Shown here piece after piece: positions 19,215 through 29,225 of a DNA stretch of 64,000 bases. Under the pieces are notes generated by a model, which was given only the letters and a program-made list of their open reading frames with translations, was not told the origin of the DNA and did not search any database. Source of the stretch: Teredinibacter turnerae T7901 (GTDB lineage: Bacteria > Pseudomonadota > Gammaproteobacteria > Pseudomonadales > Cellvibrionaceae); the NCBI RefSeq assembly GCF_000023025.1, contig NC_012997.1, positions 1,224,764 through 1,288,763 of the forward strand, read 5' to 3'. Made by a program: the position numbers and the translations under genes. Position 1 is the stretch's first letter. Each line of letters opens with the position of its first letter.

Positions 19215-19863
19215 AGCGCTGAACTACACTTTCAGTGACATTTCTTTACTTGAAAAAGCCCTCTCTCATCGAAGCGTTGGCAGCAATAATAACGAACGTC
19301 TCGAATTTTTAGGCGACTCGTTATTGAACTTTCTTATTGCTGAGAATCTGTACCAGCGATTCCCAAAAGCTCGCGAGGGCGACCTTAGCCGGTTACGTGC
19401 TAGTCTGGTTAAAGGGGAAACCCTGGCGGAATTAGCGAAGGACTTTGATCTCGGTGAATTTTTGTACTTGGGCGAAGGTGAACTCAAAAGTGGTGGGTTT
19501 CGCCGTGCCTCTATTCTGGCAGATGCCGTAGAGGCGCTGATTGGGGCTATTTACCTCGAATCAGGGATGGATAGGTGTCGCGATACTGTACTGCACTGGT
19601 TTGGCGAGCGCTTGGATGCCATCGATTTGAACTCATCTGTTAAAGACCCTAAAACCCGGCTACAAGAGTACTTACAGGAATTGCGCCAGCCGCTGCCCGT
19701 GTACACCGTAGAGAGCCAGTTGGGACAGGCGCATTCGCCCGAGTTTCAGGTTTCCTGCGATATTGGCCGCAGTCAGGGCAAAACGGTTGCAACCAGTAGC
19801 AGCAAGCGCAACGCAGAAAAGCTCGCGGCAGCAGCTATGCTGAAGCAGCTGGGCGTAAGGTAA
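19174..19863 (+). CDS. rnc: Ribonuclease III
   Basis: Cleaves double-stranded RNA in rRNA maturation and mRNA decay. From GTG 19174 the product is 229 residues, close to the usual 226; it has the signature ERLEFLGDSLL (residues 41-51), a second catalytic segment (ILADAVEALIGAIYLE) and a C-terminal dsRNA-binding domain (from about 158, PKTRLQEYLQE to KRNAEKLAAAAML). TTG 19183 is an alternative start. Either way rnc begins inside the preceding DUF4845 gene, so coupling is likely. Confidence 0.95.
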   Translation: MSSLSKTKLNQLSKALNYTFSDISLLEKALSHRSVGSNNNERLEFLGDSLLNFLIAENLYQRFPKAREGDLSRLRASLVKGETLAELAKDFDLGEFLYLGEGELKSGGFRRASILADAVEALIGAIYLESGMDRCRDTVLHWFGERLDAIDLNSSVKDPKTRLQEYLQELRQPLPVYTVESQLGQAHSPEFQVSCDIGRSQGKTVATSSSKRNAEKLAAAAMLKQLGVR

Positions 19864-19945
19864 CAAGCTTCGTTTCCCGCAAACTGCAGTTTTCTCTCCC
19901 CTGGGCGCTTAGCGCTCACGACATCCAATTTATTTTGAGGCGCTT

Positions 19946-20836
19946 ATGGGCACGCAATATTCGGGATACATCGCCATAGTCGGGCGTCCGAACGTGGGTA
20001 AATCGACCCTACTTAACCATCTTATTGAACAAAAGCTTGCGATTACATCGCGCAAGCCCCAAACGACCCGCAACAATATGCTGGGGATTAAAACTGTTGG
20101 TGATGTGCAGATGATTTTCGTGGATACACCAGGTATTCATAAAGGTCACGGCAAAGCGATCAATCGTTATATGAACAAATCTGCCTCCTCCGCCATTAAG
20201 GATGTAGACGTCGTTGTGTTTGTTGTCGATAAAAATATCTGGACGGATGAAGACGAATGGGTCCTGGAACAGCTGCAACGGTGTGAATCGCCGATCATCG
20301 TTGCGGTAAACAAGGTCGATCAGCTCGATGATAAATCCGTACTGCTGCCGCACTTGAAGCAATTGGAAACTGCGTTGCCCAAGGCAGAGTTGGTGCCTGT
20401 TTCGGCTTTGCGTCACCAGAATCTGGAGCGGTTGGAGCAACTGGTTGCGAGCTTTTTGCCCGAGGCGCCGCACATGTTTGCGGAGGATGAAATTACCGAC
20501 AAAAATTCCCGCTACCTCGCCGCAGAAATTATTCGTGAAAAAATAATGCGCCAGCTTGGCGATGAGGTTCCCTATCAATCGGCGGTTGAAATTGAGCAAT
20601 ACGAAGAAACACCACGCCTGATTACTATTCACGGGCTGATTCTGGTAGAGCGCGACGGCCAGAAAAAAATGATTATTGGCGAAAAGGGTGAGCGCATAAA
20701 GCAGATTGGTCAGCAGGCGCGTCTGGATATGGAAAAGCTTTTCGACTGCAAAGTAATGCTCAAACTTTGGGTTAAGGTAAAAAGCGGCTGGTCTGATGAC
20801 GAGCGTGCATTGCGCAGTTTGGGCTTCGACAGTTAA
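19946..20836 (+). CDS. era: GTPase Era
   Basis: Ribosome-associated GTPase that checks the 3' end of 16S rRNA during 30S assembly. The 296-residue product has G1 (GRPNVGKST, residues 13-21), G3 (DTPGIH), G4 (NKVD) and a C-terminal KH RNA-binding domain ([11 protein letters not shown], near 247). Its stop codon shares one base with the recO start, so the two are translationally coupled. Confidence 0.97.
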   Translation: MGTQYSGYIAIVGRPNVGKSTLLNHLIEQKLAITSRKPQTTRNNMLGIKTVGDVQMIFVDTPGIHKGHGKAINRYMNKSASSAIKDVDVVVFVVDKNIWTDEDEWVLEQLQRCESPIIVAVNKVDQLDDKSVLLPHLKQLETALPKAELVPVSALRHQNLERLEQLVASFLPEAPHMFAEDEITDKNSRYLAAEIIREKIMRQLGDEVPYQSAVEIEQYEETPRLITIHGLILVERDGQKKMIIGEKGERIKQIGQQARLDMEKLFDCKVMLKLWVKVKSGWSDDERALRSLGFDS

Positions 20837-21546
20837 TGAAGCATGCGGTGGAGCAGGAGGTCGGGTTTCTGCTGCATTCCCGCAGCTTCACCGATAGCCG
20901 TATTATTCTGGAATTATTTACACGGCAGCACGGCAAGTTGAAAGCTGTTCACCGCTTACCGTCGCGCAAGCGGCAGGCGACGACTAAACCCCAACCGTTT
21001 ATTCCGCTAGTGGTTCACTACAGCGGTAGTGGCGAATTAAAAAACCTGTCTGACCTGGAAACCTTATCTGCCCCTATTCTTGGGGCTGGGACCTCACTTT
21101 TTTGCGGTCTGTATTTAAACGAGCTGTTACAGAAACTACTTCCCGTAGAGTTTGAGTACGCCGGTTTGTTTGCCAGCTATCAACGGGCACTGCTGAGTTT
21201 GTCCCAGGCGGTACCAGGCGAAGAGGATATTCCTCTACGGGAGTTTGAATTACAGCTTTTGGCAGAGCTGGGTTACGGTATAAATTTTTCGATGGATACT
21301 TTGGGCGAGGCGATAGGGTGCAATTCTGAACGCTTCTACCGGTTTGATCCTGCTGATGGATTCACACCCACTGCCCTTAATAATGACAGGCGCGCGTTGA
21401 TTTGCTCCGGAGCGGAGATTGCAATGCTGGGGGAGGGGCAGTGGCAGCAGGAGGAGACTCGTCGTATAGCGAAACGGGTGTGCCGCCTGGCCGTGAACAT
21501 GGTGCTTGGCGGCCGCGAGCTAAAAAGCCGAGAATTGTTTTTGTAG
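20836..21546 (+). CDS. recO: DNA repair protein RecO
   Basis: Mediator of RecFOR recombination: anneals strands and loads RecA on SSB-coated DNA. The 236-residue protein has the N-terminal OB fold (GFLLHSRSFTDSRIILELFTR) and the helical C-terminal domain; length fits the family (about 240). It overlaps era by one base. In Pseudomonas recO is followed by pdxJ; here a repeat element and gacS follow instead. Confidence 0.93.
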   Translation: MKHAVEQEVGFLLHSRSFTDSRIILELFTRQHGKLKAVHRLPSRKRQATTKPQPFIPLVVHYSGSGELKNLSDLETLSAPILGAGTSLFCGLYLNELLQKLLPVEFEYAGLFASYQRALLSLSQAVPGEEDIPLREFELQLLAELGYGINFSMDTLGEAIGCNSERFYRFDPADGFTPTALNNDRRALICSGAEIAMLGEGQWQQEETRRIAKRVCRLAVNMVLGGRELKSRELFL

Positions 21547-21680
21547 TTGGCTTATGGCCGCGTCGGCAAGTCGCAGCCACGCGACATCTTTGGTCGAGGG
21601 GTTTGCAGTGGCGAGCTCACCCACGCTCTATACTGGAGACAAACCTGAATTATCGGCCAAACACTTTGCACAGAGGTTCC

Positions 21681-21964
21681 CTAGGGCCTGTTAACACTAA
21701 TTCAATTCGCTCTGCTGGAGCCTGTATTTTCAGGATGAAAGGCATTTTTGGCGTTGTTTAGCGGGCTAAACGAGCGAAAAATAACGCATCAGCCTGGAAA
21801 TACAGGCCCAGCCCTGCGGGTTGCGGCTAAAATCCCGCTCTCAGCGTTGTTTATCGCTCATTTGGAACAATCAAACTATGCTCTAAACGTCGGGGTGCCG
21901 CATCACTCGATAGCGAAATTTTAGCCGCAACAGATTGAATCGAATTAGTGTTAACAGGCCCTAG
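21681..21964. mobile_element. MITE-like element (284 bp) with 23-bp terminal inverted repeats
   Basis: The ends at 21681-21703 and 21942-21964 are perfect 23-bp inverted repeats beginning CTAGGGCCTGTTAACA. Inside are further inverted pairs: 21720-21734 with 21793-21807 (14 of 15 bases) and 21821-21833 with 21918-21930 (13 of 13), so the transcript would fold into several hairpins. No transposase is encoded. The outer CTAG at each end could be a 4-bp target duplication of YTAR type, as made by some IS5-family elements; that family link is inference. The right end forms the stop codon of gacS. Confidence 0.8.
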
Positions 21965-24798
21965 CCTGGGTCGACAGCAAACAATTCTTTCAGGTCGATT
22001 CCATCGCTCCAGGTGATCAGTTCCTGAATGGCGACAATAAGTTCGCGCAGTTTTGGCATCAGTGGTTCAACCGGTGTGCCTTGCTCGACCGCGTTTTGCA
22101 GTTGCTGGTCCAGTTCTTCGCTGAGGCGCTTCAACCTCGGGACACCGCAATAGCAGCAACCGCCATGAAGTTTATGCACTACCTCCAGTAGGTTGAGCTT
22201 ATTGCTGTCAGTCATTGCCTGTTCAATGGCTGCAGCAGTATCTGGCAGTGATACCAGAAGCATCGAGAGCATCTCTTCAGCGAGATCCGGTTTGTTTTTC
22301 GCCAGATGCAGCGACAGTTTCAGGTCAACCGGTTTATTGATGTGTATTGTCGGCGCGGGGGTGAACTCTGCGGGTGGTGCGGAAAGCTGCGACGGGGTTC
22401 GCTGTGTGAACGGATTGCGGGTGACCCAACGGTCGATGATATGACGCAACTCGTTTTCACTCACTGGCTTGGTGAGATAATCGTCCATTCCGGCCAGTAA
22501 AAATCGCGATTTTTGCTCATTCGCAGCGTGCGCGGTAAGTGCCACCACGGGCGTGCGCTCTTCTCTGGACTCACTGCTGCGCAAGCGCTTGGTCGCTTCC
22601 AGTCCATCCATTCCCGGCATCTGAATATCCATTAATATCAGGTCGAATTGCGACGTTTGGCTCAGGCGAATAGCGTCCGCACCGTTGTCCACTGTTACCA
22701 CCTTAACGTGCATCTCTTTCAGCAGTTCGGAGACAAGGCGTAAATTCGCCGGGTTGTCGTCGACCGCCAAAACTCGAATATCCTCTTGTAAACGCTCTAC
22801 AAGTGCCTCTGGGCTATCTCGATCCGAGCGTGGAATAATGATACCCAGTTGTTCACACACAACCTGGTGAAGTCGGTTGCAGAAAATTGGCCGCTGCATA
22901 ATAGTTGCATGGGTGCCTGTCATTTCCGGGGTGATTAGCCTTTCCAGCGAGGGGGAGGCGAGTATCACGACCGGAATTGAATAATCCTGGTTCAAGCAAT
23001 CGACAATTTTTCGCAGGCGGCCCTTGTCGAAACTGTTGTCGTCACTTTGCGCGTCCAATACCGCAAGGTGGATCTGCCCGGAGCGACAGGCCTCTTCGGT
23101 TTTATGCTCGATATCCTCAAACACCGCAATTTCAGTCACCGATGCGCCCCAGCCTCGAAGGTAATGTGTGATTTCCGTGCGGCTCATCAGTGAACAGTCA
23201 TAGACCAGAGTGCGGGTATTGCGCAGGGTTCCCATTAGGTAGCCAGCGGAACTGGCAGCATTCGGGTTGCGACCAAGTATGGAGGTAAACCAGAACGTAG
23301 CGCCCTTGCCTGGCTCGCTTTCTACGCCTATTTCGCCATGCATTCGATCAACCAGCCCCTTGGCGATTGCCAGCCCCAGGCCAGTGCCGCCGTGAGTGCG
23401 GCTGTCACTCGCGTCCAATTGAGTGAACGCGTCGAACAGCTTTTCCTGTTGATCCTGGTTTAGCCCAATACCACTGTCGGTGATGCGAAACTGAAGGGTG
23501 ATCTGATTATCTGCACGATCTTCCTTGCTGACACTGATAAGTATGTGGCCTACATTGGTGAATTTTATGGCGTTTGAGAGCAGATTAGTAAGCACTTGTT
23601 TAAGGCGCAACGGGTCTCCCAGCAAATGTTCTGGAATATCGTGATCCACAATGGTTAACAAGCGCAGTTTTTTCTCGTGCGCCGCAGGCGCTTGTAAGCG
23701 CAGCGCTTCTTCGAGAACCTGGCGCAGCCGTACCGGTTTGTATTCCAGGGTGAGCTTGCCGGTTTCAAGGCGCGAGAAGTCGAGAATATCGTTGATAATG
23801 GTGAGCAGGCCTTTCGCCGACTCGTAAATCGTCTCGAGATAATCTTCCTGCAGCGGGTTGAGCTCGGTTTTTTTGAGCAGTTCGGAAAAGCCTAATATAC
23901 CGTTTAATGGTGTTCGAATTTCGTGGCTGGTATTGGCGAGAAATTCAGATTTCACCTTGCTCGCCTGGATGGCGCCTTTGCGCGCAATATCCAGTTCGAT
24001 ATTTTGGATTTCGACGGTTTCCAGGGTTTCACGCAGTTCCGCCGTGGTCTGCTCAATACTGTAATTCAGGTTGTCCTGTGCGCCTTTAAGTTTGGCTGCG
24101 AGTTCATTAATACTGTTAATTAACTTGCTGTAGTAGCGGCCCTCTTTTGGTGAAATCGGGCTATCAAATTTTCCCTGCGAATACTTTTGTACGCCACTTT
24201 GAATAATGACAAGCGGGCGTGTAATTTCATCGCGAAACCGCTGTGCAAAAAAAACAGCAACGGCAAGACACAGTGCGAGAGTGCCTATGACGGCGATCAG
24301 CGCATCGTAATTGAGTATGTTTAAATGGTAATTATCGGTAACGACAAGAATGCTATGGCCGGTGTTGCCAATGTTGCGGTTGCTCAGAATAACTTTGACA
24401 CCGCGTTTTATTGGAATTCTGGTATAGCAGCGGCGCATTTCACACACGCTGGTTTGTAGCTCTGGCGCCTGTACAACACGGCGTAATTTATCTTGCCCGA
24501 GCGGAAGCCCTCTGGCCCATAAAATATTGCCCTCATTGTTGATCAGCATCACTGTGCGAAAGCCGTCTACGGCGAGCAATGACATCGAAATTTGATTGAG
24601 TAGCGACTGATCTACCAGGCGGGTGTCTTGTATTCCATCGAACACGGTTGCCACAAAGGATGTTCTTTGCAGTTGTTGTTGATGAATAAACTGGCCGGTG
24701 ATTACGATAAAGCAAAGCGATAACAGCAGACACATAATTACCGCCGGCGCCAGTAGCAACTTGTTGATCCGACTCCTGAGGGCTCTGTGTGTGCTCAT
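21961..24798 (-). CDS. gacS: Hybrid sensor histidine kinase GacS/BarA
   Basis: Membrane kinase that phosphorylates the response regulator GacA/UvrY and so controls CsrA-titrating small RNAs, with effects on biofilm, motility and secondary metabolism. Domains of the 945-residue protein: TM1 (15-35), periplasmic sensor, TM2 (166-184), HAMP, HisKA (His292 in [10 protein letters not shown]), HATPase (N box near 409, G boxes 442-476), a degenerate receiver-like region (about 528-650), a true receiver (about 675-792, phospho-acceptor Asp724) and a C-terminal HPt domain (His875 in VVHKLHGG). Its TAG stop lies in the terminal repeat of the MITE-like element, so a few native C-terminal residues may have been replaced. 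Confidence 0.93.
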   Translation of the reverse strand: MSTHRALRSRINKLLLAPAVIMCLLLSLCFIVITGQFIHQQQLQRTSFVATVFDGIQDTRLVDQSLLNQISMSLLAVDGFRTVMLINNEGNILWARGLPLGQDKLRRVVQAPELQTSVCEMRRCYTRIPIKRGVKVILSNRNIGNTGHSILVVTDNYHLNILNYDALIAVIGTLALCLAVAVFFAQRFRDEITRPLVIIQSGVQKYSQGKFDSPISPKEGRYYSKLINSINELAAKLKGAQDNLNYSIEQTTAELRETLETVEIQNIELDIARKGAIQASKVKSEFLANTSHEIRTPLNGILGFSELLKKTELNPLQEDYLETIYESAKGLLTIINDILDFSRLETGKLTLEYKPVRLRQVLEEALRLQAPAAHEKKLRLLTIVDHDIPEHLLGDPLRLKQVLTNLLSNAIKFTNVGHILISVSKEDRADNQITLQFRITDSGIGLNQDQQEKLFDAFTQLDASDSRTHGGTGLGLAIAKGLVDRMHGEIGVESEPGKGATFWFTSILGRNPNAASSAGYLMGTLRNTRTLVYDCSLMSRTEITHYLRGWGASVTEIAVFEDIEHKTEEACRSGQIHLAVLDAQSDDNSFDKGRLRKIVDCLNQDYSIPVVILASPSLERLITPEMTGTHATIMQRPIFCNRLHQVVCEQLGIIIPRSDRDSPEALVERLQEDIRVLAVDDNPANLRLVSELLKEMHVKVVTVDNGADAIRLSQTSQFDLILMDIQMPGMDGLEATKRLRSSESREERTPVVALTAHAANEQKSRFLLAGMDDYLTKPVSENELRHIIDRWVTRNPFTQRTPSQLSAPPAEFTPAPTIHINKPVDLKLSLHLAKNKPDLAEEMLSMLLVSLPDTAAAIEQAMTDSNKLNLLEVVHKLHGGCCYCGVPRLKRLSEELDQQLQNAVEQGTPVEPLMPKLRELIVAIQELITWSDGIDLKELFAVDPG

Positions 24799-25046
24799 AA
24801 AAAAGACGTGCTGCTTGTGCAGTTAAATTATTTGAATATTTCCGAATTGACGCGATCGTTCTATATGACCTTCGTTCATGCAACGTGAGTGCTTGTATTC
24901 GGCTGCGGCGACGTGTTGATTTTACAGCCATAGGATAGGCAAAAAGCAGATAATTAGGAAGCAGAACTGTTAGAATGCGCGACCAGTGTCTATACGACCA
25001 AACTGTAGTTAGCCAACCAATGTGATTACCACGGAGTCACGGTTTG

Positions 25047-25937
25047 ATGGACTTTCCCACAATTGAATCCTGTATTGGCAATACGCCGCTCGTCAAACTG
25101 CAGCGTCTTACTGCAGGGCTCGACAGTACCGTACTGGTCAAGCTTGAAGGTAATAACCCCGCAGGATCAGTAAAAGACAGGCCAGCACTCTCGATGATCG
25201 CGCGCGCTGAAGCGCGCGGCGATATCAAACCCGGCGATACCCTAATTGAAGCGACCAGTGGCAACACGGGTATAGCACTGGCGATGGCCGCTGCTATCAA
25301 GGGTTACCGCATGATACTTATCATGCCAGATAACGCGACAGAGGAGCGCAAGGCTGCGATGGCAGCCTATGGTGCTGAGTTGGTCCTGGTGACCCGTGAA
25401 CAGGGGATGGAAGGCGCGCGCGATCTGGCACAGGCTATGGTTTCCGAGGGTAAAGGCCTGCAGCTGAACCAATTCGCCAATCTTGACAATCCGCAAGCGC
25501 ATTTCGATACCACTGGCCCTGAGATCTGGCAACAGACGACTGGCAAGGTCACTCATTTTGTCAGCTCGATGGGCACCACCGGCACCATTGTTGGCGTGTC
25601 CCGCTATTTGAAATCCCAAAATCAGGCGATTCAGGTTGTCGGCTTGCAGCCGTCGGAAGGGGCAAGTATTCCCGGTATCCGACGCTGGCCTCAGGAGTAT
25701 TTGCCAGCAATTTTTGACGACTCGCATATCGATCAAATCGTCAATATGTCGCAGGACACAGCAGAAAATACCATGCGGGATCTCGCCCGCCAGGAAGGTA
25801 TTTTTTGCGGTGTCTCCTCTGGCGGCGCTGTCGCGGCCGCACTTGATATCGCGCGTACAGAGCGCGGCGCCCTGATTGTCGCCATTGTTTGCGACCGCGG
25901 GGATCGCTACCTATCTTCCGGTGTATTTAATCCCTGA
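25047..25937 (+). CDS. cysM: Cysteine synthase B
   Basis: PLP enzyme making cysteine from O-acetylserine and sulfide or thiosulfate. The 296-residue product has the PLP lysine Lys43 (NNPAGSVKDRPA), the substrate loop TSGNTGIALAMAA (near residue 70) and the glycine-rich phosphate-binding loop SSMGTTGTIVGVSRYL (near 173). An Arg-rich CysM-type C-terminal segment (CDRGDRYLSSGVF) distinguishes it from CysK. Start ATG 25047 (a TTG one codon earlier is less likely). It is divergent from gacS and leads into relA. Confidence 0.95.
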   Translation: MDFPTIESCIGNTPLVKLQRLTAGLDSTVLVKLEGNNPAGSVKDRPALSMIARAEARGDIKPGDTLIEATSGNTGIALAMAAAIKGYRMILIMPDNATEERKAAMAAYGAELVLVTREQGMEGARDLAQAMVSEGKGLQLNQFANLDNPQAHFDTTGPEIWQQTTGKVTHFVSSMGTTGTIVGVSRYLKSQNQAIQVVGLQPSEGASIPGIRRWPQEYLPAIFDDSHIDQIVNMSQDTAENTMRDLARQEGIFCGVSSGGAVAAALDIARTERGALIVAIVCDRGDRYLSSGVFNP

Positions 25938-25952
25938 CAGGTTTTTTGATTC

Positions 25953-28196
25953 ATGGTTAAAGTCAGAGAAGACCGCCCCCGTTTAGCCGACGGCCGCCTG
26001 GACATTGCCGCCTGGGCGAGTCGTATTGGTGCGGTGGCTCATGTTCCCGATACCGCCCTGACCAGGCTTTGCGCCAGTTGTGAGCTGGCTGAGTCTGTGG
26101 TGGCGCTCGAAGGGATGAACAACAGTTGGTGGGGGGAGGGCTACTCGTCGCTCAGCGCCGGTCTGGAAATGGCGGAAATTCTCGCCGAGCTGCAACTGGA
26201 CGAAGACACCCTGGTTGCAGCTGTGCTCTATCGCAGTGTCCGCGAGCGGAAACTCGCCGCCGACGTGGTCGAGGAAAAGTTTGGTAAGACAGTCGTTGGG
26301 CTTATCCAGGGCGTGCAGAAAATGGCGGCCATTAGTGGGCTGTCCAACCACTCCAACGAACATGTTTTCGGTCAGGAGTCGGCCGAGCAATCAGAAAATG
26401 TGCGCAAGATGCTTGTCGCGATGGTGGACGATGTTCGAGTCGCGCTGATCAAATTGTCTGAGCGTACGTGCGCTATTCGTGCGGTAAAAGGGGCGCCCGT
26501 TGAGCGGCGCCAAAAGGTGGCAAAAGAGGTTTCGGAAGTATACGCGCCACTTGCCCATCGCCTGGGTATTGGTCACATTAAATGGGAACTGGAGGATCTC
26601 TCCTTTCGGTATCTGCACCCGTTTGACTACAAATATATCGCCAAATTGTTGGACGAGCGGCGGGTCGACAGGCAGGCCTATATCGACCGCGTGATTTCAA
26701 TTTTGGAAGAGTCTCTGGCCACGGAGGGTGTCGAAGCCCACATATACGGCCGCGCCAAGCATATTTACAGTATTTGGCGGAAAATGCGGCGGAAAAACAT
26801 AGGCTTTTCGGAAGTCTATGATATTCGCGCTGTGCGTATTCTGGTGAACTCCGAGCGTGAATGCTACACGGTGCTGGGCATTGTTCACGCCCTTTGGCGC
26901 AATATTCCGAGGGAATTTGACGACTACATCGCCAACCCTAAAGAAAACGGTTACCGCTCTTTGCACACGGCAGTCAATGGCCCGAACAACCAGGTTCTCG
27001 AGGTGCAGATCCGGACGCGCACAATGCACGATGAGGCGGAGTATGGCGTGTGTGCACACTGGCGTTACAAAGATACCGATAAAGACAACAGCACTGGCAG
27101 TTACGAGCAAAAAATCGAGTGGTTGCGTCAGGTACTCGAGTGGCACGAAGAAATTGGCGGTAACCCCTGGGACGAGTATCTGCCAAAAGCGATACAGCAA
27201 GACCGAATCTATGTTTTCACCCCCGACGGCCACGTGGTCGATTTGCCGGCGGACGCAACGCCGGTGGACTTTGCGTTTCGCATCCACTCAGATATTGGCA
27301 TCCGCTGTCGCGGTGCCAAGGTCAATGGTCGGATAGTCCCGCTTAACCACCCGCTGCACACCGCAGATCAGGTGGAGATTCTTACTGGCAAGCGAGAGGC
27401 GCCAAGTCGTGACTGGCTCAATTCCAACTTGGGCTATATCACCACGTCGCGCGCGCGCAGCCGCTTACAACACTGGTTTAAGCAGCTCGACCGGGACCAG
27501 AACATTGCCGACGGCCGCGCGCTTCTGGATCGGGAGTTCAAAGCGCTCGCGGTTGAAAACCTGGACTTTCAGGAGTTGGCGCAAAAACTCAACTTGCGTA
27601 ATCTGGACGATCTCTACGCGGCGGTTGGCGCCGCTGACCTGGGGGTCGAAAAGGTTATTCACGCTGCACAGCGGCTGCTTAATATCGACAAGCATGAGCA
27701 CCCAGTCGCGTCGCTGGTGGGGCGCGCAACGAGCGACGGCGGCGGTGCTGATGTGTTTATCGACGGTGTCGGTAATCTCATGTCACATATTGCCCATTGC
27801 TGCCGCCCAATACCGGGTGATCGCATCGCAGGCTACATCACCCAGGGGCGCGGTGTGTCCATCCACAGGCTCGACTGCATTAACTTTATGCAGCGCCAGG
27901 CCATTGAGCCGGAGCGGATTATCACCGTCGATTGGGCTGAGGAGCCGTCGCAGAGCTATTCGGTGACGATTGCGCTGGAAGCGTTTGACCGCCACGGCCT
28001 ATTGCGCGACATAACCACGCTCCTGGATCGTGAAAAGATAAACGTCAGTGCGATGCAAACTCTGTCGAATAAGAGCAAAAATACCGTGGATATGACCCTT
28101 CAAATCGAAATCACGGATTACAGCGAATTAAGCAGAGTGATCGCCAAGTTGAACCACCTGCCCAACGTGTCTGCGGTCCGCCGCAAGGTCAGCTAA
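25953..28196 (+). CDS. relA: GTP pyrophosphokinase RelA
   Basis: Makes (p)ppGpp when uncharged tRNA enters the ribosome. In the 747-residue protein the N-terminal hydrolase domain has lost its HD residues (LYRSVRE where SpoT has the HD..ED motif), and the synthetase domain carries the monofunctional EFDD signature (REFDDYIANPKENGYRSLHT, near residue 316), then TGS (about 405-465, RIYVFTPDGHVVDLP), a helical region, a zinc-finger-like HCCRPIPGD segment and a C-terminal ACT domain (VTIALEAFDRHGLLRDIT). So it is RelA rather than SpoT. The stop overlaps the mazG start (TAATG). Confidence 0.96.
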   Translation: MVKVREDRPRLADGRLDIAAWASRIGAVAHVPDTALTRLCASCELAESVVALEGMNNSWWGEGYSSLSAGLEMAEILAELQLDEDTLVAAVLYRSVRERKLAADVVEEKFGKTVVGLIQGVQKMAAISGLSNHSNEHVFGQESAEQSENVRKMLVAMVDDVRVALIKLSERTCAIRAVKGAPVERRQKVAKEVSEVYAPLAHRLGIGHIKWELEDLSFRYLHPFDYKYIAKLLDERRVDRQAYIDRVISILEESLATEGVEAHIYGRAKHIYSIWRKMRRKNIGFSEVYDIRAVRILVNSERECYTVLGIVHALWRNIPREFDDYIANPKENGYRSLHTAVNGPNNQVLEVQIRTRTMHDEAEYGVCAHWRYKDTDKDNSTGSYEQKIEWLRQVLEWHEEIGGNPWDEYLPKAIQQDRIYVFTPDGHVVDLPADATPVDFAFRIHSDIGIRCRGAKVNGRIVPLNHPLHTADQVEILTGKREAPSRDWLNSNLGYITTSRARSRLQHWFKQLDRDQNIADGRALLDREFKALAVENLDFQELAQKLNLRNLDDLYAAVGAADLGVEKVIHAAQRLLNIDKHEHPVASLVGRATSDGGGADVFIDGVGNLMSHIAHCCRPIPGDRIAGYITQGRGVSIHRLDCINFMQRQAIEPERIITVDWAEEPSQSYSVTIALEAFDRHGLLRDITTLLDREKINVSAMQTLSNKSKNTVDMTLQIEITDYSELSRVIAKLNHLPNVSAVRRKVS

Positions 28197-29020
28197 TGCC
28201 GCAGAAATACACCTTGAGTGATCTTATTCATCTAATGGCGCGATTGCGAGAGCCGGATACTGGCTGCCCCTGGGATCTGGCGCAGACTTATCGCACCATT
28301 ACAGCGTCGACAATCGAAGAAGCCTACGAGGTGGTAGATGCCATTGACCGGGACGATTACGAGCACCTCAAAGAAGAGCTTGGTGATCTGCTGTTTCAGG
28401 TAGTGTTCTACAGCCAGCTTGCCAGCGAAGAGGGGCGCTGGGATTTCGATGACGTGGCATCGGCAATTACCTCCAAACTGGTTCGCCGCCACCCCCACGT
28501 GTTTCCCGATGGCACCCTGGCCAGCCGGCGCAGCAGTGTTGCCGAGCCAGAACAGGCCACAATCAAGCAAAACTGGGAAGCGATTAAGCAACAAGAGCGG
28601 GCGGAGAAGGGCAAACTCGGGCTACTCGATGATGTGCCCCGGGCTCTGCCTGCGGTGATCCGCGCGGAAAAGTTGCAAAAGCGGGTGGCAAAAGTGGGGT
28701 TTGACTGGCCGGATCACGCGGGAGTGATCGACAAAATCCGTGAGGAGCTCGCAGAAGTTGAACAGGCAATTGCATCTAAAGACGCTGCGCATATCGAAGA
28801 AGAGCTGGGCGACTTACTGTTTACCTGTGTAAACCTTACAAGACATTGCCGGATTTCCAGTGAGCAGGCGCTGCGGGCGGCCAATCAAAAGTTCGAGAAC
28901 CGCTTTGCTGCGCTGGAAGCGGATTTGGGAGCCCAGGGGTTATCGCCGGAAGAGGCCAGTGAGGCGCAGTTGGAGTCTGCCTGGGAGCGCGTCAAGCGCA
29001 TCGAAAAGGGCGCGAAGTAA
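28196..29020 (+). CDS. mazG: Nucleoside triphosphate pyrophosphohydrolase MazG
   Basis: Hydrolyses NTPs and dNTPs to monophosphates and in E. coli lowers ppGpp-linked stress, a sensible partner of relA. The 274-residue protein has two MazG domains; each has the EExxE...ExxD metal site (first: TIEEAYEVVDAI / HLKEELGDLLFQVVF near 35-70; second: IREELAEVEQAI / HIEEELGDLLFTCVNL near 182-215). It shares one base with the relA stop. Confidence 0.95.
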   Translation: MPQKYTLSDLIHLMARLREPDTGCPWDLAQTYRTITASTIEEAYEVVDAIDRDDYEHLKEELGDLLFQVVFYSQLASEEGRWDFDDVASAITSKLVRRHPHVFPDGTLASRRSSVAEPEQATIKQNWEAIKQQERAEKGKLGLLDDVPRALPAVIRAEKLQKRVAKVGFDWPDHAGVIDKIREELAEVEQAIASKDAAHIEEELGDLLFTCVNLTRHCRISSEQALRAANQKFENRFAALEADLGAQGLSPEEASEAQLESAWERVKRIEKGAK

Positions 29021-29167
29021 CTGGCCAAGTTGTTTGGCTGCTGGCGGGTACTCTGGCCGTTGATCACAGATAGGTTGGCTGCGATGAAATGGCGCGAGCA
29101 ATGGCAGGTTTCTTGAGCACACACGCATCAGTGACGGCCCGTCAACGCCCTGACTCAACTTTATTGG

Positions 29168-29208
29168 TTGGGCAGTTGCCCTGGATCTAACCCAGGGCAT
29201 CTGCCCAA
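29168..29208. terminator. Long hairpin between convergent mazG and the 111-aa gene
   Basis: A 17-bp stem with one mismatch (29168-29184 with 29192-29208) and a 7-base loop. It lies between two converging genes and is likely a bidirectional transcription stop, though no clear T-run follows on either strand; it may also be a dispersed palindromic repeat. Confidence 0.5.
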
Positions 29209-29225
29209 ACTGGCCTTACCACCAC

